From: Streptomyces cirratus
Lineage (GTDB): Bacteria > Actinomycetota > Actinomycetes > Streptomycetales > Streptomycetaceae
Length of the DNA: 64,000 nucleotides
Direction of reading: 5' to 3'
Assembly: GCF_014650775.1 (NCBI RefSeq)
Contig: NZ_BMVP01000015.1
Location: 1-64,000, forward strand
Shown here: in pieces, positions 1 to 8,401 of the stretch
Layout of the letters: the number at the start of each line of letters is the position of its first letter
Position numbering within the stretch: the stretch's first letter is position 1
Notes under the pieces: generated by a model
Seen by the model: only the letters and a program-made list of their open reading frames with translations
Database searches by the model: none
What the model was told of the DNA's origin: nothing
Translations under genes and position numbers: made by a program

Positions 1-767
1 TCGTCCATCGTCGGGAACCCCCAACGACGCTCCGCGTCCGTCGCCCAGAACTTGTCCAGGATGTCCCCGTACACGGCGAACGCCGCATCCGGATGCCAGA
101 TCACGATCCCGTGCTGGAACAGCTGGAACCGCCCGCCCGACTGGGCGGGCTCCTCGGCGCGCAGCGGCCGGCCGAGGGGGCCGTCGGGTCCGCCCGTGCC
201 GTAGTACTTGGCGCCGATCGTCCCGTAGGGCTGGAAGGCCTCGTCCCGCATCTGCCGGGCGACGCCCTCGGCCTGCGGGTAGCGTTCCGGGTAGCCCGAT
301 CGCTGGACGGCCTGGGCGAGTTCACCCGCGCTGCTGCCCTCCATGCCCGGCTCCATCTGCTGGGCCACCTCGAAGAACTTGTTCGCCGCGTAGTCGACGT
401 CCATGACCTGCTCCGGGGAGCCCCAGCCCTGGGAGGGCCGCTGCTGGAAGACGCCCAGTGAATCCCGGTCCCCGCAGTCGAGGTTGTTCATCCGGGACTC
501 GACCCAGCCGGTCTCGAAGCCGGCGAGCATGACCTTGTCGGACACTCCCCGGCGCTGTCCGACCTCGTAGACCTTGCGGGTCACGGCGATGTCCCGCTCC
601 GGGGGGATGTCGCAGTAGAACCCGGCCGTCATGGCGTGCCCGAGGGGACCGGGTACCCCGGCCGCGTTCCGCGCGGAGGCGGGGCCGCCGCCGAGGGCGG
701 ACACGGCCGCCGCGACCAGGAGGACCGCCGTCACGGATCTCGCGCGCCCAGCTGTTGTGCCACGCAC
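1..767 (-). CDS. Secreted LGFP-repeat, lysozyme/transglycosylase-like protein (C-terminus cut by window edge)
   Basis: An open frame runs from a GTG at 767 to the window edge, so the C-terminus is missing. The start follows a strong Shine-Dalgarno (AAGGAG, 776-780) at normal spacing. Residues 1-33 form a Sec-type signal peptide: arginines, a V/L/A-rich core, then PASA-R. Residues 50-170 resemble a Streptomyces SLT/lysozyme-like module (FETGWVESRMNNLDCGD, then SLGVFQQRPSQGWG). The region after about 185 reads like an LGFP repeat (GPLGRP, RFQLFQHGIVIWHP, then WGFPTMD at the edge). LGFP repeats are generally associated with cell-wall attachment. The likely role is extracellular wall binding or remodelling, but I see no proven catalytic residue. 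The family is fairly sure, the enzymatic activity is not. Confidence 0.7.
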   Translation of the reverse strand, partial: MRGTTAGRARSVTAVLLVAAAVSALGGGPASARNAAGVPGPLGHAMTAGFYCDIPPERDIAVTRKVYEVGQRRGVSDKVMLAGFETGWVESRMNNLDCGDRDSLGVFQQRPSQGWGSPEQVMDVDYAANKFFEVAQQMEPGMEGSSAGELAQAVQRSGYPERYPQAEGVARQMRDEAFQPYGTIGAKYYGTGGPDGPLGRPLRAEEPAQSGGRFQLFQHGIVIWHPDAAFAVYGDILDKFWATDAERRWGFPTMD

Positions 768-1016
768 GTTCCAGCTCCTTCGCTTCGTCAATCACCTTGC
801 GGTGCGGGGACGTTCGGCGTGCCGGGGCGAGGTGCGTGCGCGGTCGGCCCACCGACAGCCCGCAAGCTAGCCGGGGGCGGGGCGGGCAGGGCATCCGGAA
901 CGATCCGGAGTGACAGCGCCGGAGGGTGCCCGATAGGCATGGGACGGGCGGAGGGGGCGGCTTCGGGTCAGCGTCCGGAGACGGCGACAGGACGGGGCGC
1001 AGGGGGCGCTCGCGGA

Positions 1017-2414
1017 TCAGCGTCCGGAGGCGGGGACGGGGCAGGCGGGGACGCGGGGGCGGTCTTTCGTGCGTACGGCGGGCAGCCAGGCGGTGGGCCG
1101 CGGCGAGCCGGCGGGCAGCCGGACGCGGAACCACTGGGGCGACCAGGCGTCCCGCTCGTCGATGATGGGGATGCCGTGGGCGAGCAGGCAGTCGACGGCC
1201 AGCTCGTCGCCCTGCCACACCCGGGTCGGGACGACGTTGTCCGCGGTGTAGGGCCGCTGGGGGTCGATGGCGAGCCCGAGGCTGCAGTCCGGGTCCCGGT
1301 CGGTGCGGGTGGTGCAGGTCGGTTCGGCGTTGAACACCCGGATCCGGCCGGCGCCGCCGAGGGGGGGAACGTCGTCACGCGCGCCGTGCGGTGCGCTCGC
1401 CGTGGCCGTCCCGCACAGCAGCGCGCAGACGAGGGCGGCACGGACGGCCCTGCGCCTGCGGCCCGCGGGGAGCCCTTCGCGCGTCTGCGGGCGGGCGGTG
1501 ACGCGGGCCAGGAGGCTCTCCGCCGTGTGGGCGGCGCGGGCGGCGTGCGAGGGGGCCAGGCAGTCGGCGGCCAGCTCGCGCCAGAAGGGGGGTACGGCGG
1601 GGTCCAGGCGCAGGGGGGCGCGCCCGTCGGCGTACTCCTGGACCGCCGCGCCGCGTGCCATGGGCGTGGCGCCGGGGAACGGTGGGGCACCGGCCGTGAA
1701 CACCTCGTGGATCACGATCCCGAGGGCCCATATGTCGGCGCTCGGCCGGACTTGGACGCCGTGCTCGCCGAGGGGGGCCTTCCAGCGCTCGGGCGGGAGG
1801 TAGTCGAAGGTTCCCATCGGGGGCGCGTAGCCGTGGGTGCCGTGCGTTCCGGTCAGCTCCGCGGCGAGACCGAAGTCCGAGAGTCTGACGGAGCCGTCCG
1901 CCATGAGAAGGATGTTGTCCGGTTTGAGGTCGCCGTGCACCCAGCCGGTGCGGTGCAGGTGGGCCAGGCCCTCGCAGATCTCGGTGATCAGTCGGGCGCC
2001 TTCGGCCTCGCTCACCGGGCCCGCGTGGAGGAGGTCCCTCAGACTGCGCCGGGCCCGTTCCATCACGAGGACGAGCGCACCGTCCAGGAACGGGTGGTCC
2101 GGTTCGCTGAGCACGACGGAATCCAGGAGGCGGATCAGCCGGGGGTGGCCCGCGCGGCGGCCGAGTTCGACCTCGCGCCGGGCGGTGTCCACGACGTTGC
2201 GGGCCTGGCGCGGGGCGAGCCCGGAGGTCGGCAGGAACTTGAGCGCGACCGTGTCCCGCGTCGCGGGCCGGTCCTCGCCGGCCGCGCGGCCCGCGTAGAC
2301 GGTCCCCCAGCCGCCGGCGGCGATGGGTTCGGTGACTTCCCAGTTCCCGACCCGGTAGCCGGGCGCGAGCAGCTCCGCGCAGTCACTTCCCGATGTGTCG
2401 GCCGGGCCGTGCAC
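1017..2414 (-). CDS. Membrane-anchored serine/threonine protein kinase
   Basis: This 465-residue protein has a Hanks-type kinase domain at about residues 20-285. Visible motifs are the glycine loop (IAAGGWGTVYAG), the ATP-lysine (VALKFLP), the catalytic loop VHGDLKPDNILL and the metal loop SDFGLA. The usual HRD is HGD, so activation-loop control may differ from RD kinases. A basic stretch and one hydrophobic helix (about 325-345, ALVCALLCG) follow. A tail of about 120 residues with several cysteines should lie outside the cell and could sense ligands. The ATG at 2414 lies inside the end of the upstream FHA gene (32-bp overlap), so the two are almost certainly cotranscribed and translationally coupled. 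The FHA protein is the obvious candidate substrate or partner. Confidence 0.85.
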   Translation of the reverse strand: MHGPADTSGSDCAELLAPGYRVGNWEVTEPIAAGGWGTVYAGRAAGEDRPATRDTVALKFLPTSGLAPRQARNVVDTARREVELGRRAGHPRLIRLLDSVVLSEPDHPFLDGALVLVMERARRSLRDLLHAGPVSEAEGARLITEICEGLAHLHRTGWVHGDLKPDNILLMADGSVRLSDFGLAAELTGTHGTHGYAPPMGTFDYLPPERWKAPLGEHGVQVRPSADIWALGIVIHEVFTAGAPPFPGATPMARGAAVQEYADGRAPLRLDPAVPPFWRELAADCLAPSHAARAAHTAESLLARVTARPQTREGLPAGRRRRAVRAALVCALLCGTATASAPHGARDDVPPLGGAGRIRVFNAEPTCTTRTDRDPDCSLGLAIDPQRPYTADNVVPTRVWQGDELAVDCLLAHGIPIIDERDAWSPQWFRVRLPAGSPRPTAWLPAVRTKDRPRVPACPVPASGR

Positions 2415-3240
2415 CTTCCCCTCCTCCGGTCGGCTCGTTGCGGGGGCTGGTTCCGCTCCGGGGTGGCAGCAGCGCCAGGTGCTCTTCCCGGACGAGCCCG
2501 AACCGCAGGGCGAGGCCGACGATCGACTCCCGCTTGCCGTTGCGGCGGGCGCCGCGGCCGGGGTCCTGCTCGGGGGGCGGGACGACGCGCATCTTCTCCT
2601 CGGCGAGGTAGTCGATGTGCGAGCTGACGGCGCGGGCCGTCAGCCTGCCGCAGGCCGCGTGGTCCCTGAGCCGTTCGACGATCTGGGGCGTGGTCGGCAC
2701 CGCGACCGGTGACTCGTCGCGCAACCGGGGTTCGCAGAGCGCCACGAGGACGAGGAAGTAGGTGGCCGTCTCGTCCAGGGAGTACGCGGTGACCGTGCGT
2801 CCGCCCCACTGGCCGCCCGCGCCGCCGAGGCCGTCCGGGTCGAGGTAGACGTGGTCGGGGGCGAAGACCTGGAAGGAGACGGTGGTGTCGCGGCGGGTGG
2901 GCAGCACGACGCGGGAGAACTCGAAGGGGATGGGGGCCCCCGCCCGGCGTGGCGGGACCCTCAGGTACTCACCGGCCCCTTCGGGGTTCTCCACGAGGTA
3001 GCTGTGGGTGGCGCTGAGGTTGCTGAGCTGCCAGTGGTCGTCGGTCACGCGGATCTCGCCGGCCAGGCGGGAGATCGCGTCGTCGACGAGGCGGAGTTCG
3101 ACCGGCGTCGTGGCCGACCCCCGTCCGAAGCGGGCCACTTCCCCCGGGCCGAGCCGTAACGTCACCGCGCCGTCGCCGTCCGGCTCCGCGGCCGCCGTGC
3201 CGCCGCTCCCCGGCGGCAGGTAGATCACTATCCCGCTCAC
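2383..3240 (-). CDS. FHA-domain protein, partner of the downstream Ser/Thr kinase
   Basis: The 285-residue protein starts at GTG 3240 (VSGIVIYLPP) after GAGGAGC. An FHA phosphothreonine-binding fold at about residues 35-110 shows RFGRG, then ISRLAGEI, WQLSNLSATHSYLV, matching the family's conserved R-G, S-R and N-H positions. The C-terminal half (about 150-260: TPQIVERLRDHAACGRLTARAVSSHIDYL) looks helical and may be a winged-helix-like module, although it is not assigned. It precedes and overlaps the kinase gene. Leu28 is encoded by TTA (3157-3159), rare in Streptomyces, which predicts bldA-dependent translation of this gene and, through coupling, of the kinase. A cytoplasmic phospho-signalling adaptor is inferred. 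Confidence 0.8.
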   Translation of the reverse strand: MSGIVIYLPPGSGGTAAAEPDGDGAVTLRLGPGEVARFGRGSATTPVELRLVDDAISRLAGEIRVTDDHWQLSNLSATHSYLVENPEGAGEYLRVPPRRAGAPIPFEFSRVVLPTRRDTTVSFQVFAPDHVYLDPDGLGGAGGQWGGRTVTAYSLDETATYFLVLVALCEPRLRDESPVAVPTTPQIVERLRDHAACGRLTARAVSSHIDYLAEEKMRVVPPPEQDPGRGARRNGKRESIVGLALRFGLVREEHLALLPPRSGTSPRNEPTGGGEGARPGRHIGK

Positions 3241-3578
3241 AGCTTGCTCCTCGCCCCCGTGCGGGCGGTCGTCACGCCCGCCGAACGTTATACATCCCGG
3301 GGAGTGCGGCGCTGCGCGGTCTTTGGCCGTAATGAGCCGGTACGGGCTGTGCCGCAGTCGGACCGGAGCGGGGGCGTCCGGCCTTCTCGGGCGCCGGGCG
3401 AACCCGCACCCGCGCTGTTCCCTCGGAGCACCGGGGCCGCGGGCCGCCCCGGGCCGCCCGCGGCGAAACGGCGCGAACCGCACCCCCCGGCGGCCTCTGT
3501 GGGCCGCGGTCCGGCGTACCGGGGGGCCGGCGGTGGCCAGGGCCCTGTCGGGGCGGTCTCCCCGGGCCCGGGCAGGAC
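3241..3578. other. Intergenic region upstream of FHA-kinase operon
   Basis: This 338-bp gap holds no frame with convincing codon bias. A TATAAC hexamer on the minus strand (3287-3292), about 47 bp before the FHA start codon, is a candidate -10 element, but no good -35 is visible. The part near 3420-3570 is extremely GC-rich and shows nothing recognisable. Confidence 0.3.
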
Positions 3579-4370
3579 TTAGATGAAGTTCAGTGCGCCG
3601 GCACCGCCGACCGCGCCGAGCAGCATGAACACCGGCATGAGGACCTTGAGCTCCACCCAGCTGCCGGCCCGGAAGCGCATCATCTTGGGCGGCCCCATCG
3701 GGTACCAGCGCTTGCCGGCGATGGGGATCGGCCACAGGATCGGGCAGCCGGAGACGGTCAGCGCGTCGCCGATGTCGTGCACCAGGGCGCCGAGCAGGAT
3801 CGGCAGGCCGAGCCACAGGTACTCCTGCCCGGGCTCGGTGAACAGCCAGCCCGCGCCGTTGCCGGGCTGGTCGAGCACACCGGCCAGGATCCAGGCGCTG
3901 GTGGCCCCGAGCAGCCACACCAGGATGTCGCTGGACATCCTGGCGGCCCGCCACAGCAGGCCTTCGACGGCGAGCACCAAGTGGACGAAGAGGAGGAGGA
4001 GCACGCCCCAGCGGTCGGTCGTGACCGCCAGGAGGGAGGACCCGGCGCCGATGAGGACGGCCCACAGCCAGGTGTGGGTCAGGGTGCGGTGCCCGCCGCT
4101 GCGGCGGGCGTCGCGCGGGGCGCGCGTCGCCTTGTAGACGGCGTAGGAGATCTTGTCGACCACCTCGCACAGCCCCCGGGACAGGGGCCCGAAGGCGCGC
4201 GAGATCGTCGCCGACTTGTGGTCGAGGTCGGGGGCGAGGGCCGCTCCGGCGCAGATGAGCGCGCCGACGACGAGGACGGGCCACGGCATCGGGTGCCCGG
4301 CGGCCGCGGCCGCCGCACCCACCCCCAGCCAGGCCGCCGCGCCGGACAGTGAGTGCGCCGGACCCATCAT
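3579..4370 (-). CDS. Integral membrane metal-dependent hydrolase-like protein (DUF457/YdjM family)
   Basis: Starting at ATG 4370 (MMGPAHSLSG) gives 263 residues. Motifs typical of the YdjM/DUF457 group are present: an early GPAHSLSGAA, LAPDLDHKSATISR around residue 50, GGHRTLTHTW around 95 and LVHDIGDALTVSGCPILWPI around 205. The conserved His/Asp residues lie between about six hydrophobic helices. The family is described as membrane-bound, predicted metal-dependent hydrolases of unknown substrate. The open frame extends another 52 codons upstream, but that part is low-complexity basic sequence and lies across the divergent helicase promoter, so the ATG was preferred. The Shine-Dalgarno is weak (GGGG, 8-12 nt upstream). 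Confidence 0.75.
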   Translation of the reverse strand: MMGPAHSLSGAAAWLGVGAAAAAAGHPMPWPVLVVGALICAGAALAPDLDHKSATISRAFGPLSRGLCEVVDKISYAVYKATRAPRDARRSGGHRTLTHTWLWAVLIGAGSSLLAVTTDRWGVLLLLFVHLVLAVEGLLWRAARMSSDILVWLLGATSAWILAGVLDQPGNGAGWLFTEPGQEYLWLGLPILLGALVHDIGDALTVSGCPILWPIPIAGKRWYPMGPPKMMRFRAGSWVELKVLMPVFMLLGAVGGAGALNFI

Positions 4371-4506
4371 GTTCGTTTTCCCGCCCCGGTTCGTTCGTCT
4401 CGGGCCCCGGTGACTGATTCGTTCGGGCCGCGCCGACGGCACAGCGTACAGTCGATGATCTTCGCTTCGGTCGCCGGTTGCCTGATCCGGCGGGAAGCCA
4501 GGCAAG

Positions 4507-7038
4507 ATGGGGGGTGTGACCCTCATTGATCAGCTCCCGCCGAACGCCGAGCCCGACGCCCTCTTCGAGGCTTTCTCCTCGTGGGCGGAGGACCAGGGCA
4601 TCACCCTGTACCCGGCGCAGGAGGAGGCACTGATCGAGGTCGTCTCCGGGGCGAACGTGGTCCTGTCCACCCCGACCGGCTCCGGCAAGAGCCTCGTCGC
4701 GGCGGGTGCGCACTTCACGGCCCTGGCCCAGGACAAGGTCACCTTCTACACCGCTCCGATCAAGGCGCTGGTGTCGGAGAAGTTCTTCGACCTGTGCAAG
4801 CTCTTCGGTACCGAGAACGTCGGCATGCTGACCGGTGACGCCTCCGTGAACGCGGACGCGCCGGTGATCTGCTGCACCGCGGAGGTACTGGCTTCGATCG
4901 CCCTGCGCGACGGGAAGTACGCCGACATCGGCCAGGTCGTCATGGACGAGTTCCACTTCTATGCCGAGCCGGACCGGGGCTGGGCCTGGCAGATCCCGCT
5001 GCTGGAGCTGCCGCAGGCACAGTTCATCCTGATGTCGGCGACCCTCGGTGACATGAAGCGGTTCGAGGAGGACCTGACCCGGCGCACCGGGCGGCCGACC
5101 TCGGTGGTCCGCTCCGCGACCCGGCCCGTACCCCTGTCGTACGAGTACGTCACCACGCCGATCACCGACACCATCACCGAGCTGCTGGAAACCCGGCAGG
5201 CCCCGGTGTACATCGTGCACTTCACCCAGGCCCAGGCGGTCGAGCGGGCGCAGTCGCTGATGAGCATCAACATGTGCACCCGCGAGGAGAAGGACAAGAT
5301 CGCGGAGCTGATCGGCAACTTCCGCTTCACCACGAAGTTCGGCCAGAACCTCTCCCGCTACGTACGCCACGGCATCGGCGTACACCACGCGGGCATGCTG
5401 CCCAAGTACCGCCGCCTGGTGGAGAAGCTGGCGCAGGCCGGTTTGCTGAAGGTGATCTGCGGTACCGACACCCTCGGAGTGGGTGTCAACGTCCCGATCC
5501 GCACGGTGCTGTTCACCGCGCTCACCAAGTACGACGGCAACCGGGTGCGGACGCTGCGCGCCCGAGAGTTCCACCAGATCGCGGGCCGGGCCGGACGGGC
5601 CGGCTTCGACACGGCGGGTTATGTCGTCGCGCAGGCGCCCGAGCACGTCATCGAGAACGAGAAGGCCCTGGCCAAGGCGGGTGACGACCCGAAGAAGCGC
5701 CGCAAGGTGGTCCGCAAGAAGGCGCCCGAGGGCTTCGTGGCATGGTCGGACACCACCTTCGAGAAGCTGATCGCCGCCGACCCCGAGCCGCTCACCTCGC
5801 GCTTCAAGGTCACCAACATCATGCTGCTCTCGGTGATCGCCCGGCCGGGCGACGCCTTCCAGGCCATGCGCCACCTCCTGGAGGACAATCACGAGCCCCG
5901 CAAGGCCCAGCTGCGCCACATCCGCCGGGCGATCGCCATCTACCGCTCGCTGCTGGACGGCGGTGTCGTCGAACAGCTCGACACCCCGGACGCGGAGGGC
6001 CGCAGCATCCGGCTCACCGTCGACCTCCAGCAGGACTTCGCGCTGAACCAGCCGCTGTCCACCTTCGCGCTCGCCGCCTTCGACCTGCTGGACCCGGAGT
6101 CCCCCTCCTACGCCCTGGACATGGTCTCGGTCGTCGAATCGACGCTGGACGACCCGCGCCAGATCCTGGCCGCGCAGCAGAACAAGGAACGCGGCACGGC
6201 CGTGGGCGCGATGAAGGCCGACGGGATCGAGTACGAGGAGCGGATGGAGCGGCTCCAGGACGTGACGTACCCCAAGCCGCTCGAAGAGCTGCTCCTGCAC
6301 GCCTATGACGTGTACAGCAAGAGCCACCCCTGGGTCCGTGACCACCCGGTGTCCCCGAAGTCGATCATCCGCGACATGTACGAGCGGGCGATGACCTTCA
6401 CCGAGTTCACCGCGTACTACGAGCTGGCGCGCACCGAGGGCATCGTGCTGCGCTACTTGGCCGGCGCGTACAAGGCGCTGGACCACACCATCCCCGACGA
6501 CCTCAAGTCCGAGGACCTCCAGGACCTCATCGCCTGGCTCGGCGAGCTGGTGCGCCAGGTGGACTCCAGCCTGCTGGACGAGTGGGAGCAGCTGGCGAAC
6601 CCGGAGGTGGAGACGGCGGAGGAGGCTCAGGAGAAGGCCGACCAGGTCAAGCCCGTCACCGCGAACTCGCGGGCCTTCCGGGTCCTCGTCCGCAACGCCA
6701 TGTTCCGCCGGGTGGAGCTGGCCGCCCTGGACCACGTCAACGTGCTGGGAGAGCTGGACGGCGAGTCCGGCTGGGACGCCGACGCCTGGGGCGAGGCCCT
6801 GGACCGTTACTGGGACGAGTACGACGACCTGGGCACCGGCCCCGACGCCCGCGGACCCAAGCTCCTGCAGATCGAGGAGGACGCGGCGCACGGCTTGTGG
6901 CGCGTCCGGCAGACCTTCGCCGACCCCAACGGGGACCATGGCTGGGGCATCAGTGCCGAGGTCGACCTCGCGGCCTCCGACGAGGAGGGCCGGGCGGTCA
7001 TCCGCGTCACCTCGGTCGGCGAGCTCGGCGAGCTCTGA
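4507..7038 (+). CDS. DEAD/DEAH-box superfamily 2 helicase with DUF3516 C-terminus
   Basis: This 843-residue protein has an SF2 helicase core: motif I STPTGSGKS at 54-62, motif II MDEFH at 146-150 (DEFH rather than DEAD/DEVH), motif III SAT around 178 and motif VI QIAGRAGRAG around 358. The layout resembles the Ski2/Mtr4-like actinobacterial helicases. A long C-terminal half (about 400-843) fits the DUF3516 extension of this family. It probably acts on RNA, but the substrate is not known. Two starts are possible: ATG 4507 used here, or in-frame GTG 4516 (VTLIDQLPP), which matches the usual N-terminus of homologues as I recall them. It is divergent from the DUF457 gene. Confidence 0.85.
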   Translation: MGGVTLIDQLPPNAEPDALFEAFSSWAEDQGITLYPAQEEALIEVVSGANVVLSTPTGSGKSLVAAGAHFTALAQDKVTFYTAPIKALVSEKFFDLCKLFGTENVGMLTGDASVNADAPVICCTAEVLASIALRDGKYADIGQVVMDEFHFYAEPDRGWAWQIPLLELPQAQFILMSATLGDMKRFEEDLTRRTGRPTSVVRSATRPVPLSYEYVTTPITDTITELLETRQAPVYIVHFTQAQAVERAQSLMSINMCTREEKDKIAELIGNFRFTTKFGQNLSRYVRHGIGVHHAGMLPKYRRLVEKLAQAGLLKVICGTDTLGVGVNVPIRTVLFTALTKYDGNRVRTLRAREFHQIAGRAGRAGFDTAGYVVAQAPEHVIENEKALAKAGDDPKKRRKVVRKKAPEGFVAWSDTTFEKLIAADPEPLTSRFKVTNIMLLSVIARPGDAFQAMRHLLEDNHEPRKAQLRHIRRAIAIYRSLLDGGVVEQLDTPDAEGRSIRLTVDLQQDFALNQPLSTFALAAFDLLDPESPSYALDMVSVVESTLDDPRQILAAQQNKERGTAVGAMKADGIEYEERMERLQDVTYPKPLEELLLHAYDVYSKSHPWVRDHPVSPKSIIRDMYERAMTFTEFTAYYELARTEGIVLRYLAGAYKALDHTIPDDLKSEDLQDLIAWLGELVRQVDSSLLDEWEQLANPEVETAEEAQEKADQVKPVTANSRAFRVLVRNAMFRRVELAALDHVNVLGELDGESGWDADAWGEALDRYWDEYDDLGTGPDARGPKLLQIEEDAAHGLWRVRQTFADPNGDHGWGISAEVDLAASDEEGRAVIRVTSVGELGEL

Positions 7039-7097
7039 CCCGCCCCCCGTAAGCCAGCGCCACCGGACCCGCAGGACCCGACAGTGGAGAACCCCTG

Positions 7098-7991
7098 ATG
7101 ACGAACCCCGCCGAGAGACTGGTCGATCTGCTCGACCTGGAGCAGATCGAGGTCAACATCTTCCGGGGCGCCAGCCCCCAGGAATCCCTCCAGCGCGTGT
7201 TCGGCGGGCAGGTCGCCGGCCAGGCGCTGGTGGCCGCCGGCCGCACCACCGAGAGCGACCGTCCGGTCCACTCGCTGCACGCGTACTTCCTGCGCCCCGG
7301 CATCCCCGGGGTGCCGATCGTGTACCAGGTGGAGCGGGTGCGCGACGGGCGTTCCTTCACCACGCGCCGCGTCGCCGCGATCCAGCAGGGCAAAACGATC
7401 TTCAATCTGACCGCCTCCTTCCATCACCCGGAGGAGGGCAGCATCGAGCACCAGCTGCCTCCTCGCCTCGACTTCCCGCACCCGGACGCGCTCCCGAAGG
7501 TGGTCGACGAGATCCGCGAGCACCTGGGCGCGCTGCCCGAGGCGCTGGAGCGGATGGCCCGCCGTCAGCCCTTCGACATCCGGTACGTGGACCGGCTCCG
7601 CTGGACCCCCGAGGAGCTCAAGGACGCCGATCCGCGCAGCGCGGTGTGGATGCGCGCCGTCGGCCCGCTGGGCGACGACCCCCTCGTCCATACCTGCGCC
7701 CTCACCTACGCCAGTGACATGACCCTCCTCGACGCCGTGCGCATCCCCGTCGAACCCCTGTGGGGCATGCGCGGTTTCGACATGGCCTCCCTGGACCACG
7801 CCATGTGGTTCCACCGGCCGTTCCGAGCGGACGAGTGGTTCCTGTACGACCAGGAATCGCCCATCGCGCACGGCGGCCGGGGCCTGGCCCGCGGCCGTAT
7901 CTACGACCTGGAGGGCAGGCTGCTGGTCTCGGTGGTCCAGGAAGGCCTCTTCCGCCCGTACCCGTCCGCGCCGTCAACCCCGAAGAGCTGA
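7098..7991 (+). CDS. tesB: Acyl-CoA thioesterase II
   Basis: The 297-residue protein is the usual length of TesB double hot-dog thioesterases, which hydrolyse acyl-CoA to free acid and CoA in the cytoplasm. Family signatures are FGGQVAGQALVAA (about 35-47), SLHAYFLRPG (about 58-67), DGRSFTTRRVAAIQ, and the second-domain stretch SLDHAMWFHRPFRADEWFLY (about 235-254). ATG 7098 follows GTGGAGAACCCCTG. The gene lies 59 bp after the helicase gene on the same strand and 8 bp before the YchJ-like gene, so the latter pair is likely cotranscribed. Confidence 0.9.
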   Translation: MTNPAERLVDLLDLEQIEVNIFRGASPQESLQRVFGGQVAGQALVAAGRTTESDRPVHSLHAYFLRPGIPGVPIVYQVERVRDGRSFTTRRVAAIQQGKTIFNLTASFHHPEEGSIEHQLPPRLDFPHPDALPKVVDEIREHLGALPEALERMARRQPFDIRYVDRLRWTPEELKDADPRSAVWMRAVGPLGDDPLVHTCALTYASDMTLLDAVRIPVEPLWGMRGFDMASLDHAMWFHRPFRADEWFLYDQESPIAHGGRGLARGRIYDLEGRLLVSVVQEGLFRPYPSAPSTPKS

Positions 7992-7999
7992 GCCCCACC

Positions 8000-8401
8000 A
8001 TGCCCACGCCGGTCCTCCCTTGTCCCTGCGGGCTGCCCGCCGCCTATCCCCAGTGCTGCGGCCGTTTCCACTCCGGTGAGCGGCAGGCCCCCACCGCCGA
8101 ACTGCTGATGCGCTCCCGGTTCAGCGCGTTCGCCGTCGGTGACACCGCCTATCTGCTGCGGTCCTGGCACTCCTCGACCCGCCCGGCCGGGCTCGAACTG
8201 GACCCCGGCCAGCGCTGGGAGCGGCTGGAGGTCCTCGCCACCGAGCGCGGCGGGATGTTCGAGACGCAGGGGTCGGTGGAGTTCAGGGCGCACTACCGCG
8301 AGGGCCGGCACACCGGATCCATGCACGAACTCAGCGGCTTCTCCCGGGAGGACGGGGCCTGGGTCTACGTCGGCCCCCTCTCCGGCGTCGACTTCGACTG
8401 A
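8000..8401 (+). CDS. YchJ-like SEC-C motif protein (UPF0225)
   Basis: ATG 8000 gives 133 residues starting MPTPVLPCPCG. The N-terminal cysteine cluster (CPCG then QCCGRFH, residues 8-25) is the SEC-C-like zinc ligand pattern of the YchJ/UPF0225 family. The motif LMRSRFSAFAVGDTAYLLRSWH and the terminal NTF2-like fold region (EFRAHYR, SGFSREDGAWVYVGP) also match. The molecular function of the family is unknown. The gene starts 8 bp after tesB. Its last 37 bp overlap tail to tail with the DUF6397 gene on the other strand, so neither can have an independent terminator here. Confidence 0.85.
   Translation: MPTPVLPCPCGLPAAYPQCCGRFHSGERQAPTAELLMRSRFSAFAVGDTAYLLRSWHSSTRPAGLELDPGQRWERLEVLATERGGMFETQGSVEFRAHYREGRHTGSMHELSGFSREDGAWVYVGPLSGVDFD

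Noticed and set aside
2383..6939. A 1518-codon open frame on the minus strand
   Set aside because: Its last 285 codons are the FHA gene. The rest is antisense to the helicase and DUF457 genes, with Val/Gly/Arg-rich sequence typical of shadow frames in GC-rich DNA.
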